Assembly (NCBI GenBank): GCA_051005015.1
Contig: JBPCJT010000240.1
Location: 1 to 13,908 of the forward strand
Length of the DNA stretch: 13,908 bases
Direction: 5' to 3'
Origin: JACMME01 sp051005015
Lineage (GTDB): Bacteria; Gemmatimonadota; Gemmatimonadetes; Gemmatimonadales; Gemmatimonadaceae
The notes beneath the pieces were generated by a model. That model was not told where the DNA came from. It worked only from the letters and a program-made list of their open reading frames with translations, and searched no databases. This document shows positions 1-6,366 of this stretch, piece by piece. Numbering within the stretch: position 1 is the first letter of the stretch; each line of letters opens with the position of its first letter. A program made the translations under genes and the position numbers.

Positions 1-94
1 CACCATGATCGCCTGGACCGCCGATTGGGTCCGCGAGGGCCGGCCACTGCTCGGCAAGCCGACGCACTTTGCTGAGCGCGACGGAGCGTTCTGA
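1..94 (+). CDS. C-terminal tail of an unidentified upstream gene
   Basis: An open frame enters from the left edge (codons in phase from base 2) and ends at TGA 92-94. The visible 30 residues include W-T-A-D-W-V-R-E-G and end G-K-P-T-H-F-A-E-R-D-G-A-F. This tail somewhat resembles the end of NAD-dependent sugar epimerase or oxidoreductase proteins, but it is too short for a firm assignment. Its stop codon shares one base with the ATG of the following DapA-family gene (TGATG), so the two are probably translationally coupled and may work on the same sugar-acid or aldehyde substrate. The coding frame is well supported by codon usage; the function is not. Confidence 0.55.
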   Translation, partial: TMIAWTADWVREGRPLLGKPTHFAERDGAF

Positions 95-1155
95 TGCTCG
101 ACTTGCGGCGCCACCTGCTCGATGGCCATGTAATCCCCGCGCACCCGCTCGCGCTCGATGCCAATCGCAAGCTCGACGAGCGGTCGCAGCGCGCGTTAAC
201 GCGCTATTATGTGAGCGCGGGCGCCGGTGGCGTCGCCGTCGGGGTTCACACGACGCAATTCGCCATTCGTGATCCGAAGCACGGATTGTACGAGCCTGTG
301 CTCGCGCTCGCGGCCGAGACGTCGCGCGCGGCGGCCGGTTCACGGCCATTCATCATGATCGCGGGGCTCGCAGGTGACACGGAGCAAGCGCTTCGTGAGG
401 TGCGCACCGCAAGCGAACTCGGCTACCACGCGGGACTTCTCAGTCTCGCCGCCTGGCAGGACGCGAGCGACGCCGAGATGCTTGCGCACTGCCGCGAAGT
501 TGCCGATGCGATTCCGCTCTTCGGCTTCTACCTCCAACCTGCCGTCGGAGGGCGCGTGCTAAGCTACGAGTTCTGGCGCTCCTTCGCGGAAATTCCCAAT
601 GTTGTCGCGATCAAGATCGCGCCGTTCAATCGCTACCAGACGCTCGACGTCGTGCGCGCTCTGGCGGAATCTGGGCGGCGGAATATCGCGCTCTACACCG
701 GGAACGATGACAGCATCGTGATGGATCTGTTGACGCGATTCTCGTGTCGGGAGGGGGGAGGCGGAAGCCGGGAGGCGGAAAGCGATTCAGTTCATATCGC
801 TGGCGGCCTGCTGGGTCACTGGTCGGTGTGGACGCGCGCCGCCTTCCTGCTCCTCGAGGAGATAAAACGCGCGAGAAGCAAGGCACACTTGAGCGCAGAC
901 TGGCTGACGCGCGCAGCCGCCGTGACTGAGATGAATGGTGCGCTGTTCGACGTGCGCCACGACTTTGCCGGCAGCATTGCCGGGATTCACGAGGTGCTTT
1001 GGCGGCAGGGGCTCATGCAGGGCATCTGGTGTCTCGATCCGGCCGAAGCGCTGTCGCCGGGGCAGAGCGAGGAGATAGATCGCGTCATCCGGAGCTATCC
1101 GGAGCTCACGGACGATGCCTTTGTGGCGGAGGGATTGGATGAGTGGAGGCGCTGA
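94..1155 (+). CDS. Dihydrodipicolinate synthase (DapA) family lyase/aldolase
   Basis: A 353-residue class I, Schiff-base-forming TIM-barrel lyase of the DapA/N-acetylneuraminate lyase superfamily, expected to be cytoplasmic. Visible landmarks are a Thr-Thr pair at 53-54 in G-V-H-T-T-Q, the catalytic Tyr146 in G-F-Y-L-Q-P, and Lys174 in V-A-I-K-I-A-P, the expected Schiff-base lysine. The 28-residue Tyr-Lys spacing equals that of classical DHDPS (Tyr133/Lys161 in E. coli). Residues 236-243 (A-G-G-L-L-G-H-W) follow a low-complexity insert, residues about 217-232, encoded by a heptanucleotide repeat. The protein is longer than true DapA (about 290 residues) and sits with no lysine genes, so it is more likely a pyruvate- or hydroxy-acid-specific aldolase than lysine-pathway DapA. 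The ATG overlaps the upstream stop codon. Family assignment is strong; substrate unknown. Confidence 0.88.
   Translation: MLDLRRHLLDGHVIPAHPLALDANRKLDERSQRALTRYYVSAGAGGVAVGVHTTQFAIRDPKHGLYEPVLALAAETSRAAAGSRPFIMIAGLAGDTEQALREVRTASELGYHAGLLSLAAWQDASDAEMLAHCREVADAIPLFGFYLQPAVGGRVLSYEFWRSFAEIPNVVAIKIAPFNRYQTLDVVRALAESGRRNIALYTGNDDSIVMDLLTRFSCREGGGGSREAESDSVHIAGGLLGHWSVWTRAAFLLLEEIKRARSKAHLSADWLTRAAAVTEMNGALFDVRHDFAGSIAGIHEVLWRQGLMQGIWCLDPAEALSPGQSEEIDRVIRSYPELTDDAFVAEGLDEWRR
748..782. repeat. Heptanucleotide tandem repeat inside the DapA-family gene
   Basis: Five successive 7-base units read CGGGAGG, GGGGAGG, CGGAAGC, CGGGAGG and CGGAAAG. They encode the Gly/Arg/Glu/Ser-rich residues around 219-230 of the DapA-family protein, which have no counterpart I recognise in the family. 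Reading continues in frame into the conserved A-G-G-L-L-G-H-W segment. The unit resembles the GCGGGAA repeat at 5089-5116. Confidence 0.75.
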
Positions 1156-1163
1156 GGAAATGC

Positions 1164-1169
1164 CAGGAG
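1164..1169 (+). promoter_or_regulatory. Ribosome binding site of the carbonic-anhydrase-like gene
   Basis: AGGAGA lies eight bases before ATG 1178. It points to a start in the frame that carries M-L-P-V-T-R-V-D-D-I-L, not to the TTG at 1237 in the frame of the conserved domain. This supports the view that the gene is interrupted by a one-base deletion. Confidence 0.65.
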
Positions 1170-1177
1170 AAATTCGG

Positions 1178-1719
1178 ATGCTCCCCGTCACTCGAGTCGA
1201 CGACATCCTCCCGCCTACCGCGGCACTCCGATCGAGTTGCTCCTCCGTTACCACAACCTCGGCGAGCCACTTCCGGAATCCAGCCGTGTCCCGGCGCTAC
1301 TCATCGGCATGTGCATGGACCACCGCAAGATGCTCAGGCTTCCGAACGAGTTCGCGTACATCCTTCGTTCGGCGGGCGCCAATCTCCGGGACAGGGAGTT
1401 CGAGGTGTCGTACGCGGTGGCGGTAGGTGGCGTGCGGACCATCGCGTTGCTGGCGCACACCAACTGTGGGATGGCGGGAGTCGCCGGCAAGCGGGAGAAG
1501 TTCGTGCGCGGCCTGGTGGAGGGCGCGGGATGGAGCCGCGCCGAGGCCGAGCGCCAATTTGCCGAAGCAGCGGACCGCTACGAGATCGGTGAGCCCGTGG
1601 AGTTCGCCATCACGGAAGTGGAACGGCTGCACAAGCGGTACCCACTTCTGCTGGTGGCACCGCTTCTGTATACCTTGGAGGATGACCGCCTCGTGCAGCT
1701 CACCGCGACTCGCGGATGA
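1178..1719 (+). CDS. Beta-class carbonic anhydrase-like protein, apparently frameshifted near its start
   Basis: The main open frame (from TTG 1237, 160 residues) shows the beta-carbonic anhydrase signature: Cys26-x-Asp28-x-Arg30 in G-M-C-M-D-H-R, then R-S-A-G-A-N at 44-49, then His74 and Cys77 in A-H-T-N-C-G-M. Cys/His/Cys are the expected Zn ligands and Asp/Arg the catalytic dyad. The family interconverts CO2 and bicarbonate. Family-like residues (A-Y-R-G-T-P-I-E) continue upstream of TTG 1237 but have no start codon in that frame. A good Shine-Dalgarno and ATG 1178 lie in another frame and read M-L-P-V-T-R-V-D-D-I-L. One missing C near 1208-1213 would join the two. The gene is therefore either a recent frameshift mutant or carries a sequencing or assembly error. 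It follows the DapA-family gene by 22 bases. The anhydrase-like fold is well supported; activity is uncertain. Confidence 0.72.
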
Positions 1720-1967
1720 TTATCCGGTTGATCCACGGCGAGACCGCCGCCGCCGAACCATCCGAGCGCGACCGCCTGACGCAGTTATTGACGACGGCTC
1801 GGCGTTTCTCTCATTGTCCACTACTGCGCCGTGCCGATGGCGCGGTTTCCTCACCCCTGACAGTACTTGAGAGGTGGCTGCTCGCCAGACACATTGGAGC
1901 CTGGCAATGGACCGTCCATGCTAATTCGAACTCGCAAGCAACTCCAAGCAACTGGAGGATCTCATGA
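1716..1967 (+). CDS. Possible small ORF of unknown function
   Basis: An 83-codon frame starts at an ATG that overlaps the carbonic-anhydrase stop as ATGA and runs to a TGA overlapping the DinB start region. Its first part uses typical GC-rich codons (E-T-A-A-A-E-P-S-E-R-D-R-L). The second half is compositionally unlike a conserved protein and runs over the DinB ribosome binding site. I recognise no domain, signal peptide or membrane segment. The coupling-type overlap is the main argument for it, and it could equally be a chance frame filling the 244-base gap. Confidence 0.2.
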   Translation: MIIRLIHGETAAAEPSERDRLTQLLTTARRFSHCPLLRRADGAVSSPLTVLERWLLARHIGAWQWTVHANSNSQATPSNWRIS

Positions 1968-2503
1968 CCAGCACGACCGCAGGTGCACCCTCAACGCAGG
2001 CGACGTCCAGCGCGAAGCAGCAGTTCCTGGGTGTGTACGAGCACGAACACCGTACCACCTTGCGCGTATTGCGAGCATACCCCGAGGACAAGCTCGACCT
2101 CCGGCCTCACGCCAAATGCAAGACCGCACGCGAGCTCGCCTGGCTCATGGTGAAAGAACAGGAGATGATAGAGAAGGCGCTGACGACCGGATTCGACTGG
2201 TCCGCTCCACCCGCGCCGCCCCCCGCGCCGCCGGCGACTATAGCCGAGATTGTCGACGCCCTCGATAAGGCGCACCGCCGAGTCGTGGAGGCGGTGCAAG
2301 GTGAGAAAGACGAACAGCTCTCGGGAACCGTCAAGTTCTTCGTCGCTCCAAAGACCATGGGCGACGTGCCGAAGACCCAGTTCATCTGGATGATGCTTCA
2401 CGACCAGATCCACCACCGCGGCCAGTTTTCGATCTATCTGCGGATGGCGGATGCCAAGGTTCCGTCCATCTACGGGCCGTCGGCGGACGAGCCGTGGATG
2501 TGA
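1964..2503 (+). CDS. DinB family protein (metal-binding four-helix bundle)
   Basis: A 179-residue protein of the DinB/YfiT-like superfamily: four-helix bundles, often with a metal held by three histidines, linked to stress responses or thiol-dependent detoxification. The diagnostic C-terminal helix is W-M-M-L-H-D-Q-I-H-H-R-G-Q-F at 142-155, with His146 and His150 spaced as in the family. The third ligand, normally a His in the second helix, is not evident: that region reads L-A-W-L-M-V-K-E-Q-E-M (58-68), so Glu65 or Glu67 may substitute, or metal binding may be lost. A Pro/Ala-rich linker (82-91) joins the helices. The start is fixed by GGAGG at 1954-1958, five bases before ATG. It overlaps the next gene by ten bases. 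Family call strong; substrate unknown. Confidence 0.85.
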   Translation: MTSTTAGAPSTQATSSAKQQFLGVYEHEHRTTLRVLRAYPEDKLDLRPHAKCKTARELAWLMVKEQEMIEKALTTGFDWSAPPAPPPAPPATIAEIVDALDKAHRRVVEAVQGEKDEQLSGTVKFFVAPKTMGDVPKTQFIWMMLHDQIHHRGQFSIYLRMADAKVPSIYGPSADEPWM

Positions 2504-2712
2504 GTTTCTCCAATGACATCGTGGTTCTCCGCACATTTACCTACGAACATGAAGCGCGCATAGCGCAGGCGGCGCTCGAGTCTCACGGCATTCCATCAAT
2601 GCTCAAGAGCGATTCCGCCGCCGGAATGCTGGCGTTCGTCCACGGCATCAGCATCGCCGTGCGGGTCGTGGACAGGGAACGAGCGCTTCGCATCATCTCG
2701 GAAAAGGTATGA
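2494..2712 (+). CDS. DUF2007 small protein (putative signal-transducing protein)
   Basis: A 72-residue protein read from GTG 2494, overlapping the end of the DinB gene by ten bases in another frame. It matches the DUF2007 pattern: a beta strand (V-V-L-R-T-F), a helix with E-A-R-I-A-Q-A-A-L-E-S-H-G-I-P (20-34), a variable loop, then I-S-I-A-V-R-V-V-D (52-60) and a closing helix (R-A-L-R-I-I-S). The ferredoxin-like fold is associated by annotation with signalling, but no biochemical role is established. There are no transmembrane segments or signal peptide, so it should be cytoplasmic. The overlap suggests co-translation with the DinB protein. It ends 36 bases before the convergent gene. Confidence 0.75.
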   Translation: MDVSFSNDIVVLRTFTYEHEARIAQAALESHGIPSMLKSDSAAGMLAFVHGISIAVRVVDRERALRIISEKV

Positions 2713-2748
2713 CTTGACGGAACAGCGCTACGTGGCCCCTGAGTTCCC

Positions 2749-3246
2749 CTAGTCTGCCCTACCCCGCAATAACTTACGATGCCACGAGTTCTTGGCGGAA
2801 CTCTCGAACCGATCGCGATATTCCTCCAGCGTGGTGAGGCTCGTGTCGAAAACACGCGTTTCGGCGCCCACGCTACCCTTCTCAGCCAGCGCGTTGAACT
2901 GATCCCGGCTTACCCCGTCCACACGTCCATTCGCATCTCTATAGAAAATTCGCTCGCCACCGGCCAGGCTCGCCCCGATCGCAGGCTCCAATTCCCTGAG
3001 CTTGCGAAACAGCCAGTCGATCGAACATCCGGACGCCTCCCCCCCCTCCACTCCGATAGCTAAAAACCGGTCGTCGCGCCATTCGCGCGCGCACGTGAGC
3101 GGGGATCCGTGAGCTTTCCAGCCTCCCAGGTATCGATCGACCTCACCAAGCAGCTCGCGTGCGGGCTCGTCGGGGAGCGGTTTGTCGATGGCGAAAACCC
3201 AGACACGTGCAGCGTCTGAAAGAGCTTCGAAGGGGACTGTGGGCAT
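2749..3246 (-). CDS. Conserved hypothetical protein often labelled 'ABC transporter ATPase'
   Basis: The 165-residue protein (from ATG 3244-3246) resembles a family widely named 'ABC transporter ATPase' in Bacteroidota annotations, yet it contains no Walker A, Walker B or LSGGQ motif, so that name is almost certainly wrong. Family-like blocks are A-R-V-W-V-F at 13-18, G-G-W-K-A-H-G-S-P-L at 41-50, S-G-C-S-I-D-W at 72-78, V-S-R-D-Q-F-N-A-L at 112-120, R-V-F-D at 131-134 and a terminal N-S-W-H-R-K-L. It should be soluble and cytoplasmic. An in-frame ATG at 3285 would add 13 residues (M-V-P-T-L-T-P-P) that do not look conserved. Neither start has a clear Shine-Dalgarno. It stands alone between convergent and divergent neighbours. 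The function is unknown. Confidence 0.75.
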   Translation of the reverse strand: MPTVPFEALSDAARVWVFAIDKPLPDEPARELLGEVDRYLGGWKAHGSPLTCAREWRDDRFLAIGVEGGEASGCSIDWLFRKLRELEPAIGASLAGGERIFYRDANGRVDGVSRDQFNALAEKGSVGAETRVFDTSLTTLEEYRDRFESSAKNSWHRKLLRGRAD

Positions 3247-3554
3247 GGATAGGGAGTAGGAAGGAGGAGTGAGGGTTGGAACCATAGCTCTGACACCACT
3301 CCGTAATGTAGCAGGGTCCCGTGCCTGGATGACCGTTCCCCCCCGAATATTTCTCAGCTGCGCCCTGCCCTACTCCCCACACCTCACTACGTCGCCACCT
3401 CTCCCAGAGGACCATACGGCCCAAGGGTTGAGCGCATTGCCACGACCCAGCCACACCCGCCACTTTCGTGGCGCGCAATCTGCGCTAGGAAGCATTTCGG
3501 CGCTCGTTTTCAGGCAGGCGCTTGCCAACCACTATTTGAACAAGGGAGGAATCA
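3247..3554. other. Divergent intergenic region, no gene seen
   Basis: About 300 bases separate two divergently transcribed genes. The stretch includes a C-tract (about 3339-3346), a pyrimidine-rich block (3359-3410) and, next to the rightward gene, a strong ribosome binding site GGGAGG at 3544-3549. Codon usage is not coding-like in any frame. Promoters for both neighbours must lie here, but I could not pick a convincing -35/-10 pair. Confidence 0.4.
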
Positions 3555-4025
3555 ATGCGTCGTCTCATGGCTTTGCTGGCTGTTTCGTCGGTTGTGTTCG
3601 CGGGTGCGTGCGTCCGGACATCAAGAGAGCCGGCAACTGGCAATGTGGATGTGGACATCGAGTCGCCGACCAAAAGTGGCGAGGACTGGAGCGCGGGCAT
3701 CGCGGCAGTGGGAGGCTCCGGCATTTCCGGCACCGCCAAGGCACTGGTTGCGGGAGGTGAAAGCAACGTGACGATTTCGCTTGCCGGCGCATCCGCAGGC
3801 GGAACTCTCCCCTGGCACATCCACGCCGGAAAATGTGGCAGTGGCGGACCGGTCGTGGGCGACGCGTCGGCGTACACCCCACTCACAGTCGGAAGCGATG
3901 GCCGGGCAGCGGGCAACGCCCGCGTTGCTGTTTCGCTGAACGAGGCAACGGATTACTACGTTCAGGTGCACGCCTCTCCGTCGGACATGGCCACGATCGT
4001 CGCCTGCGGAGAACTGGACGACTAA
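3555..4025 (+). CDS. Secreted lipoprotein with Cu/Zn-SOD/CHRD-like domain
   Basis: A 156-residue protein with a lipoprotein signal peptide: M-R-R-L-M, a hydrophobic core, then F-A-G-A-C with Cys19 as the probable lipidated residue. The mature part is a beta-rich domain resembling CHRD and SodC folds: P-W-H-I-H-A-G-K-C-G at 86-95 (His88, His90), G-G-P-V-V at 97-101, Y-Y-V-Q-V-H at 134-139 (His139) and I-V-A-C-G-E-L at 148-154. Cys94 and Cys151 could form the SOD-type disulfide. The zinc-loop histidines of true Cu/Zn superoxide dismutase are not apparent, so a non-enzymatic or copper-binding role is more likely than dismutation. GGGAGG sits five bases before the ATG. A strong hairpin terminator follows at 4145-4185. 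Lipoprotein call strong; enzymatic function doubtful. Confidence 0.78.
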   Translation: MRRLMALLAVSSVVFAGACVRTSREPATGNVDVDIESPTKSGEDWSAGIAAVGGSGISGTAKALVAGGESNVTISLAGASAGGTLPWHIHAGKCGSGGPVVGDASAYTPLTVGSDGRAAGNARVAVSLNEATDYYVQVHASPSDMATIVACGELDD

Positions 4026-4144
4026 ATCCGGCCAGACGACGTTTCACCTGAAGCAGCAGGTGCTGCCCACCGGGTAAAATGAGAGTTGGAGAGCGCGGCC
4101 CAGCGTGTGGTTCTGCGGATCCGCGAATGGGAAATCGGCCACGG

Positions 4145-4185
4145 GTGGCAGTGCCAGCAGGAGTTTCGCTGGCACTGCCACTTTT
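4145..4185 (+). terminator. Strong rho-independent-type hairpin
   Basis: A perfect 14-bp inverted repeat, GTGGCAGTGCCAGC (4145-4158) and GCTGGCACTGCCAC (4168-4181), flanks a nine-base loop and is followed directly by TTTT. It lies 120 bases past the stop of the SOD/CHRD-like lipoprotein and before the next lipoprotein gene. The T run is short, so it may also act as an RNA-stabilising or attenuating stem. Confidence 0.7.
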
Positions 4186-4296
4186 CCGCGTCATGCACCC
4201 AGTCTGCACACGCTCTGTCTTAACGTTTCCCTACCCCTTTCGTCCAACACCCCACAGTCACCAATCCAAGCTGACCTTCACAGCCGAGCCGCACCC

Positions 4297-5082
4297 ATGA
4301 ATCGCACCCTCGCCACCGCCGGTATCCTTGTCCTCGCTGCCTGTAGCGACGCCACAAATCCGGGCAACTCCAGTCCGCTCCTGGAAACTCTCGATGTCGC
4401 CACTGTCGCTGGCGATGCGGCTGCCGAGTATGTGTCGCTGATGCGCACCCAGGCCGGCGCCTTCGGCGGCTTAACCAGCGACGCTACCCGCACCGGTGCC
4501 TGGCGGCAAGACTGCACCTACTCGTCGATCACCGGACGCTTCGCCTGCCCCGATAATACCCGCGGGGGTATTACGTTGTCGCGGAGCTTTGCACTACTGG
4601 ATGCTCAGGGCCAGCCGCAATCGGCCTTCGATGCCATCACAACCGCCTCAGCCAACTTCGTCACGACTATCTCGGGCGTGGTAGTTCGCGAGAATTTCAG
4701 CGCGACGTTCAGCCGCGAACGAAACATTACCGTCAGCGGCCTGGCCGGAAACGAGAGCACGCACGTCATAAACGGTATTGGCGCGACGTCGAACACCAGA
4801 AGCCGTCACTCCGACGACGGCCCGGAACGCTCCTACGCCATGACCGAGACGACGAGCATCGTGAACGTGGTCGTACCCTTCCCGCACGCCTCAGGCGCCT
4901 GGCCGATATCCGGTACGATCACCCGACAGATTTCAATATCGCGCGACGGGGAGCAAGGCGGTCCCCGCATACGCTCACGCACTGCCATGGTCACCTTCAA
5001 TGGCACGCAGTTCGTTCCCATTGTTGTGGGAGACAGGAGTCTGACGCTCGATCTGGCGACTGGGAAGATCGTCAGGAACTAG
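4297..5082 (+). CDS. Putative lipoprotein of unknown function
   Basis: A 261-residue protein starting at ATG 4297. This start is chosen because it opens directly into a lipoprotein signal peptide (M-N-R-T-L-A-T-A-G-I, hydrophobic core, L-A-A-C with Cys16) followed by S-D-A-T-N-P-G. An open frame extends 64 codons further upstream, but it crosses the terminator hairpin and would bury the signal. The mature sequence is Ser/Thr-rich and predicted beta-rich, with two cysteines in D-C-T-Y-S-S and F-A-C-P-D at roughly 73 and 84 that could pair. I recognise no domain. No good Shine-Dalgarno is visible; the leader is C-rich. The inverted repeat at 5101-5142 probably ends transcription. It is presumably anchored in the outer membrane or periplasm; function unknown. 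Confidence 0.7.
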   Translation: MNRTLATAGILVLAACSDATNPGNSSPLLETLDVATVAGDAAAEYVSLMRTQAGAFGGLTSDATRTGAWRQDCTYSSITGRFACPDNTRGGITLSRSFALLDAQGQPQSAFDAITTASANFVTTISGVVVRENFSATFSRERNITVSGLAGNESTHVINGIGATSNTRSRHSDDGPERSYAMTETTSIVNVVVPFPHASGAWPISGTITRQISISRDGEQGGPRIRSRTAMVTFNGTQFVPIVVGDRSLTLDLATGKIVRN

Positions 5083-5088
5083 GGGGCC

Positions 5089-5116
5089 GGAGGCGGGAAC
5101 GAGCGGGAAGCGGGAA
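5089..5116. repeat. Heptanucleotide tandem repeat, GCGGGAA type
   Basis: Four 7-base units, GGAGGCG, GGAACGA, GCGGGAA and GCGGGAA, fill the gap after the lipoprotein stop. The last two are exact copies. The right part forms one arm of the adjoining inverted repeat. Confidence 0.65.
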
Positions 5117-5142
5117 AAGAAGTATTGCTCCGCCTCCCGCTC
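5101..5142. terminator. Inverted repeat between convergent genes, probable bidirectional terminator
   Basis: GAGCGGGAAGCGG (5101-5113) pairs with CCGCCTCCCGCTC (5130-5142) with one mismatch around a 16-base loop. It sits between the convergent lipoprotein and epimerase genes and reaches the epimerase stop codon (5141-5143). There is no long T run, so this is inferred from the stem and position. Confidence 0.45.
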
Positions 5143-6046
5143 ATCCCACGGCCGCCCTCAAGGCCTTCTCCAAAACTGGAAATTGAAAAGCGAACCCTGT
5201 TTCCTCGAGCTGTTTAGGCGCCACGCGATGGCTTGCCATGAGTGTAGCGTCCGCCATTTCTCCGAACAGCAGGCGGAGAGCAAACGCTGGCACCGATGCA
5301 AGCGTCGGACGCGAGAGTACACGTCCGAGAGTATCGGTAAACTCGGCGTTCCTGACCGGATTTGGAGATACGAAGTTTACCGGTCCGTTCAGCGTGTGAT
5401 TCTCGAGAAGCAGCGAAATACCGGATAGCACATCTTCCATCGCGATCCAGCTCCACCACTGAGTGCCCGGTCCCAGTTTTCCTCCCGCCCCAAGCCTGAA
5501 CGGGGGAAGCATTTTGGCGAGCGCGCCTCCGCTGGCGGAAAGTATGATCCCGAAGCGCGGATGCACCACCCGGATTCCCGCCGCATGCGCCGCACTGGCA
5601 GCGCTCTCCCAATCGCGCGCGACCGAAGCGAGGAAGTCCGTGCCTGAAGCACTCTGCTCGGTCAGGATTTCATCGCCCCGGTCGCCGTATATCCCGATCG
5701 CCGATGCGCTCACCAGCACGCGAGGCGGTGATGCAAGCTCGGCGAGCCGCTGGGCGAGCAGACCAGTCCCATCCACGCGGCTCTTCCGAATGGCCGCCTT
5801 GTTCTCCCGAGTCCACCGCTGGGCAATCGGCTCGCCCGCCAGGTGGATCACCGCGTCGAGTCCCTCCAGCGCGCCCCCTTCCAGTATGCCATTGGCCGGA
5901 TCCCATGCGATGTCGCTGCTGTTCATACGGGAGGACTCGCGCACAATACGCACGACCGTGAGTCCCTTTCGAGTCAGGAAAGTCGTCAGGGCTGAACCCA
6001 CCATCCCGGTGGTCCCGGTAACAGCTACGCGTGCGTCTTTCGGCAT
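5141..6046 (-). CDS. TIGR01777 family NAD(P)-dependent epimerase
   Basis: A 301-residue atypical short-chain dehydrogenase of the TIGR01777 (YfcH/SulA-related) family. It has the Rossmann motif G-T-T-G-M-V-G at 11-17, W-D-P-A-N-G at 48-53, D-A-V-I-H-L-A-G-E-P-I-A at 64-75, W-T-R-E-N-K-A-A-I-R-K-S-R-V at 78-91, V-S-A-S-A-I-G-I-Y-G at 112-121 with Tyr120, F-L-A-S-V-A-R-D-W-E at 138-147 and W-W-S-W-I-A-M-E-D-V at 197-206. The C-terminal segment matches DUF1731. A Lys four residues after Tyr120 is missing, as is usual in this family. It is cytoplasmic; its physiological substrate is not established. The start at 6046 is preferred because AGGAAG lies six bases upstream. An ATG at 6067 would add seven residues without a binding site. 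Confidence 0.92.
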   Translation of the reverse strand: MPKDARVAVTGTTGMVGSALTTFLTRKGLTVVRIVRESSRMNSSDIAWDPANGILEGGALEGLDAVIHLAGEPIAQRWTRENKAAIRKSRVDGTGLLAQRLAELASPPRVLVSASAIGIYGDRGDEILTEQSASGTDFLASVARDWESAASAAHAAGIRVVHPRFGIILSASGGALAKMLPPFRLGAGGKLGPGTQWWSWIAMEDVLSGISLLLENHTLNGPVNFVSPNPVRNAEFTDTLGRVLSRPTLASVPAFALRLLFGEMADATLMASHRVAPKQLEETGFAFQFPVLEKALRAAVG

Positions 6047-6052
6047 GTGTGT

Positions 6053-6058
6053 CTTCCT
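6053..6058 (-). promoter_or_regulatory. Ribosome binding site deciding the epimerase start
   Basis: On the minus strand AGGAAG occurs six bases before ATG 6046-6044. It lies between the two candidate start codons and so favours the shorter 301-residue product. Confidence 0.65.
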
Positions 6059-6253
6059 GTTTGCCAAGCGCTAACTGCATCCAGCGTCAGAACGACGTCA
6101 ACGATACAACCATCTCGGCCCGCTGGTTGTCATACGTGATAGAAGACCAAGTGACAGGTTGGGTAAATACGGCAACTTATCGGGAGCGTCGAAACGCCTC
6201 CTCCAGCGCAGCGGCGAAAGACCGCCGCCGTTCTCAAAAAACGATGCCTTCTT

Positions 6254-6283
6254 TGACAGGATGACCAGGATTAAACAGGATGG
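6254..6283. repeat. Short interspersed CAGGAT repeat cluster
   Basis: CAGGAT begins at 6257, 6266 and 6276, a 9-10 base period, within TTGACAGGATGACCAGGAT followed by TAAACAGGATGG. From memory, very similar GGATTAACAGGATG-type intergenic repeats occur in many unrelated bacterial genomes. Here it sits in the gene-free stretch just before a decayed peptidase. Confidence 0.6.
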
Positions 6284-6366
6284 GCTCGTAAGGATCGCGA
6301 CTGCTCGAGAACGTTTCCCCTATCCTCAATCTTTTATATCAGACGCTGCTCCCACGACAACCAACC

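Larger units (their letters stand above)
6047..6366. other. Gene-free region upstream of the epimerase and S41 remnant
   Basis: About 320 bases with no convincing coding frame. It should hold the promoter of the leftward epimerase gene at its left end, but no clear -35/-10 pair stands out. The centre carries an ACAGGAT-type short repeat (6254-6283). The right end is comparatively AT-rich (CTTTTATATCAG near 6332) before the S41 fragment. It may include eroded remains of the missing N-terminal part of that peptidase, but no frame shows it clearly. Confidence 0.4.

Noticed and set aside
94..1155. True lysine-pathway dapA
   Set aside because: The protein is about 60 residues longer than DapA, shares only the superfamily motifs, and is not near lysine-pathway genes, so no gene symbol was assigned.
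1200..1220. Programmed -1 ribosomal frameshift at the carbonic anhydrase gene
   Set aside because: The sequence has no X-XXY-YYZ slippery site and no obvious stimulatory hairpin just downstream. A simple indel explains it better.
1991..2536. Minus-strand open frame of 181 codons
   Set aside because: It is antisense to the DinB gene, is Arg- and His-rich, and has no recognisable motif or ribosome binding site.
4105..4296. N-terminal extension of the second lipoprotein
   Set aside because: The extra 64 codons run through a strong hairpin terminator and would place the lipoprotein signal peptide internally.
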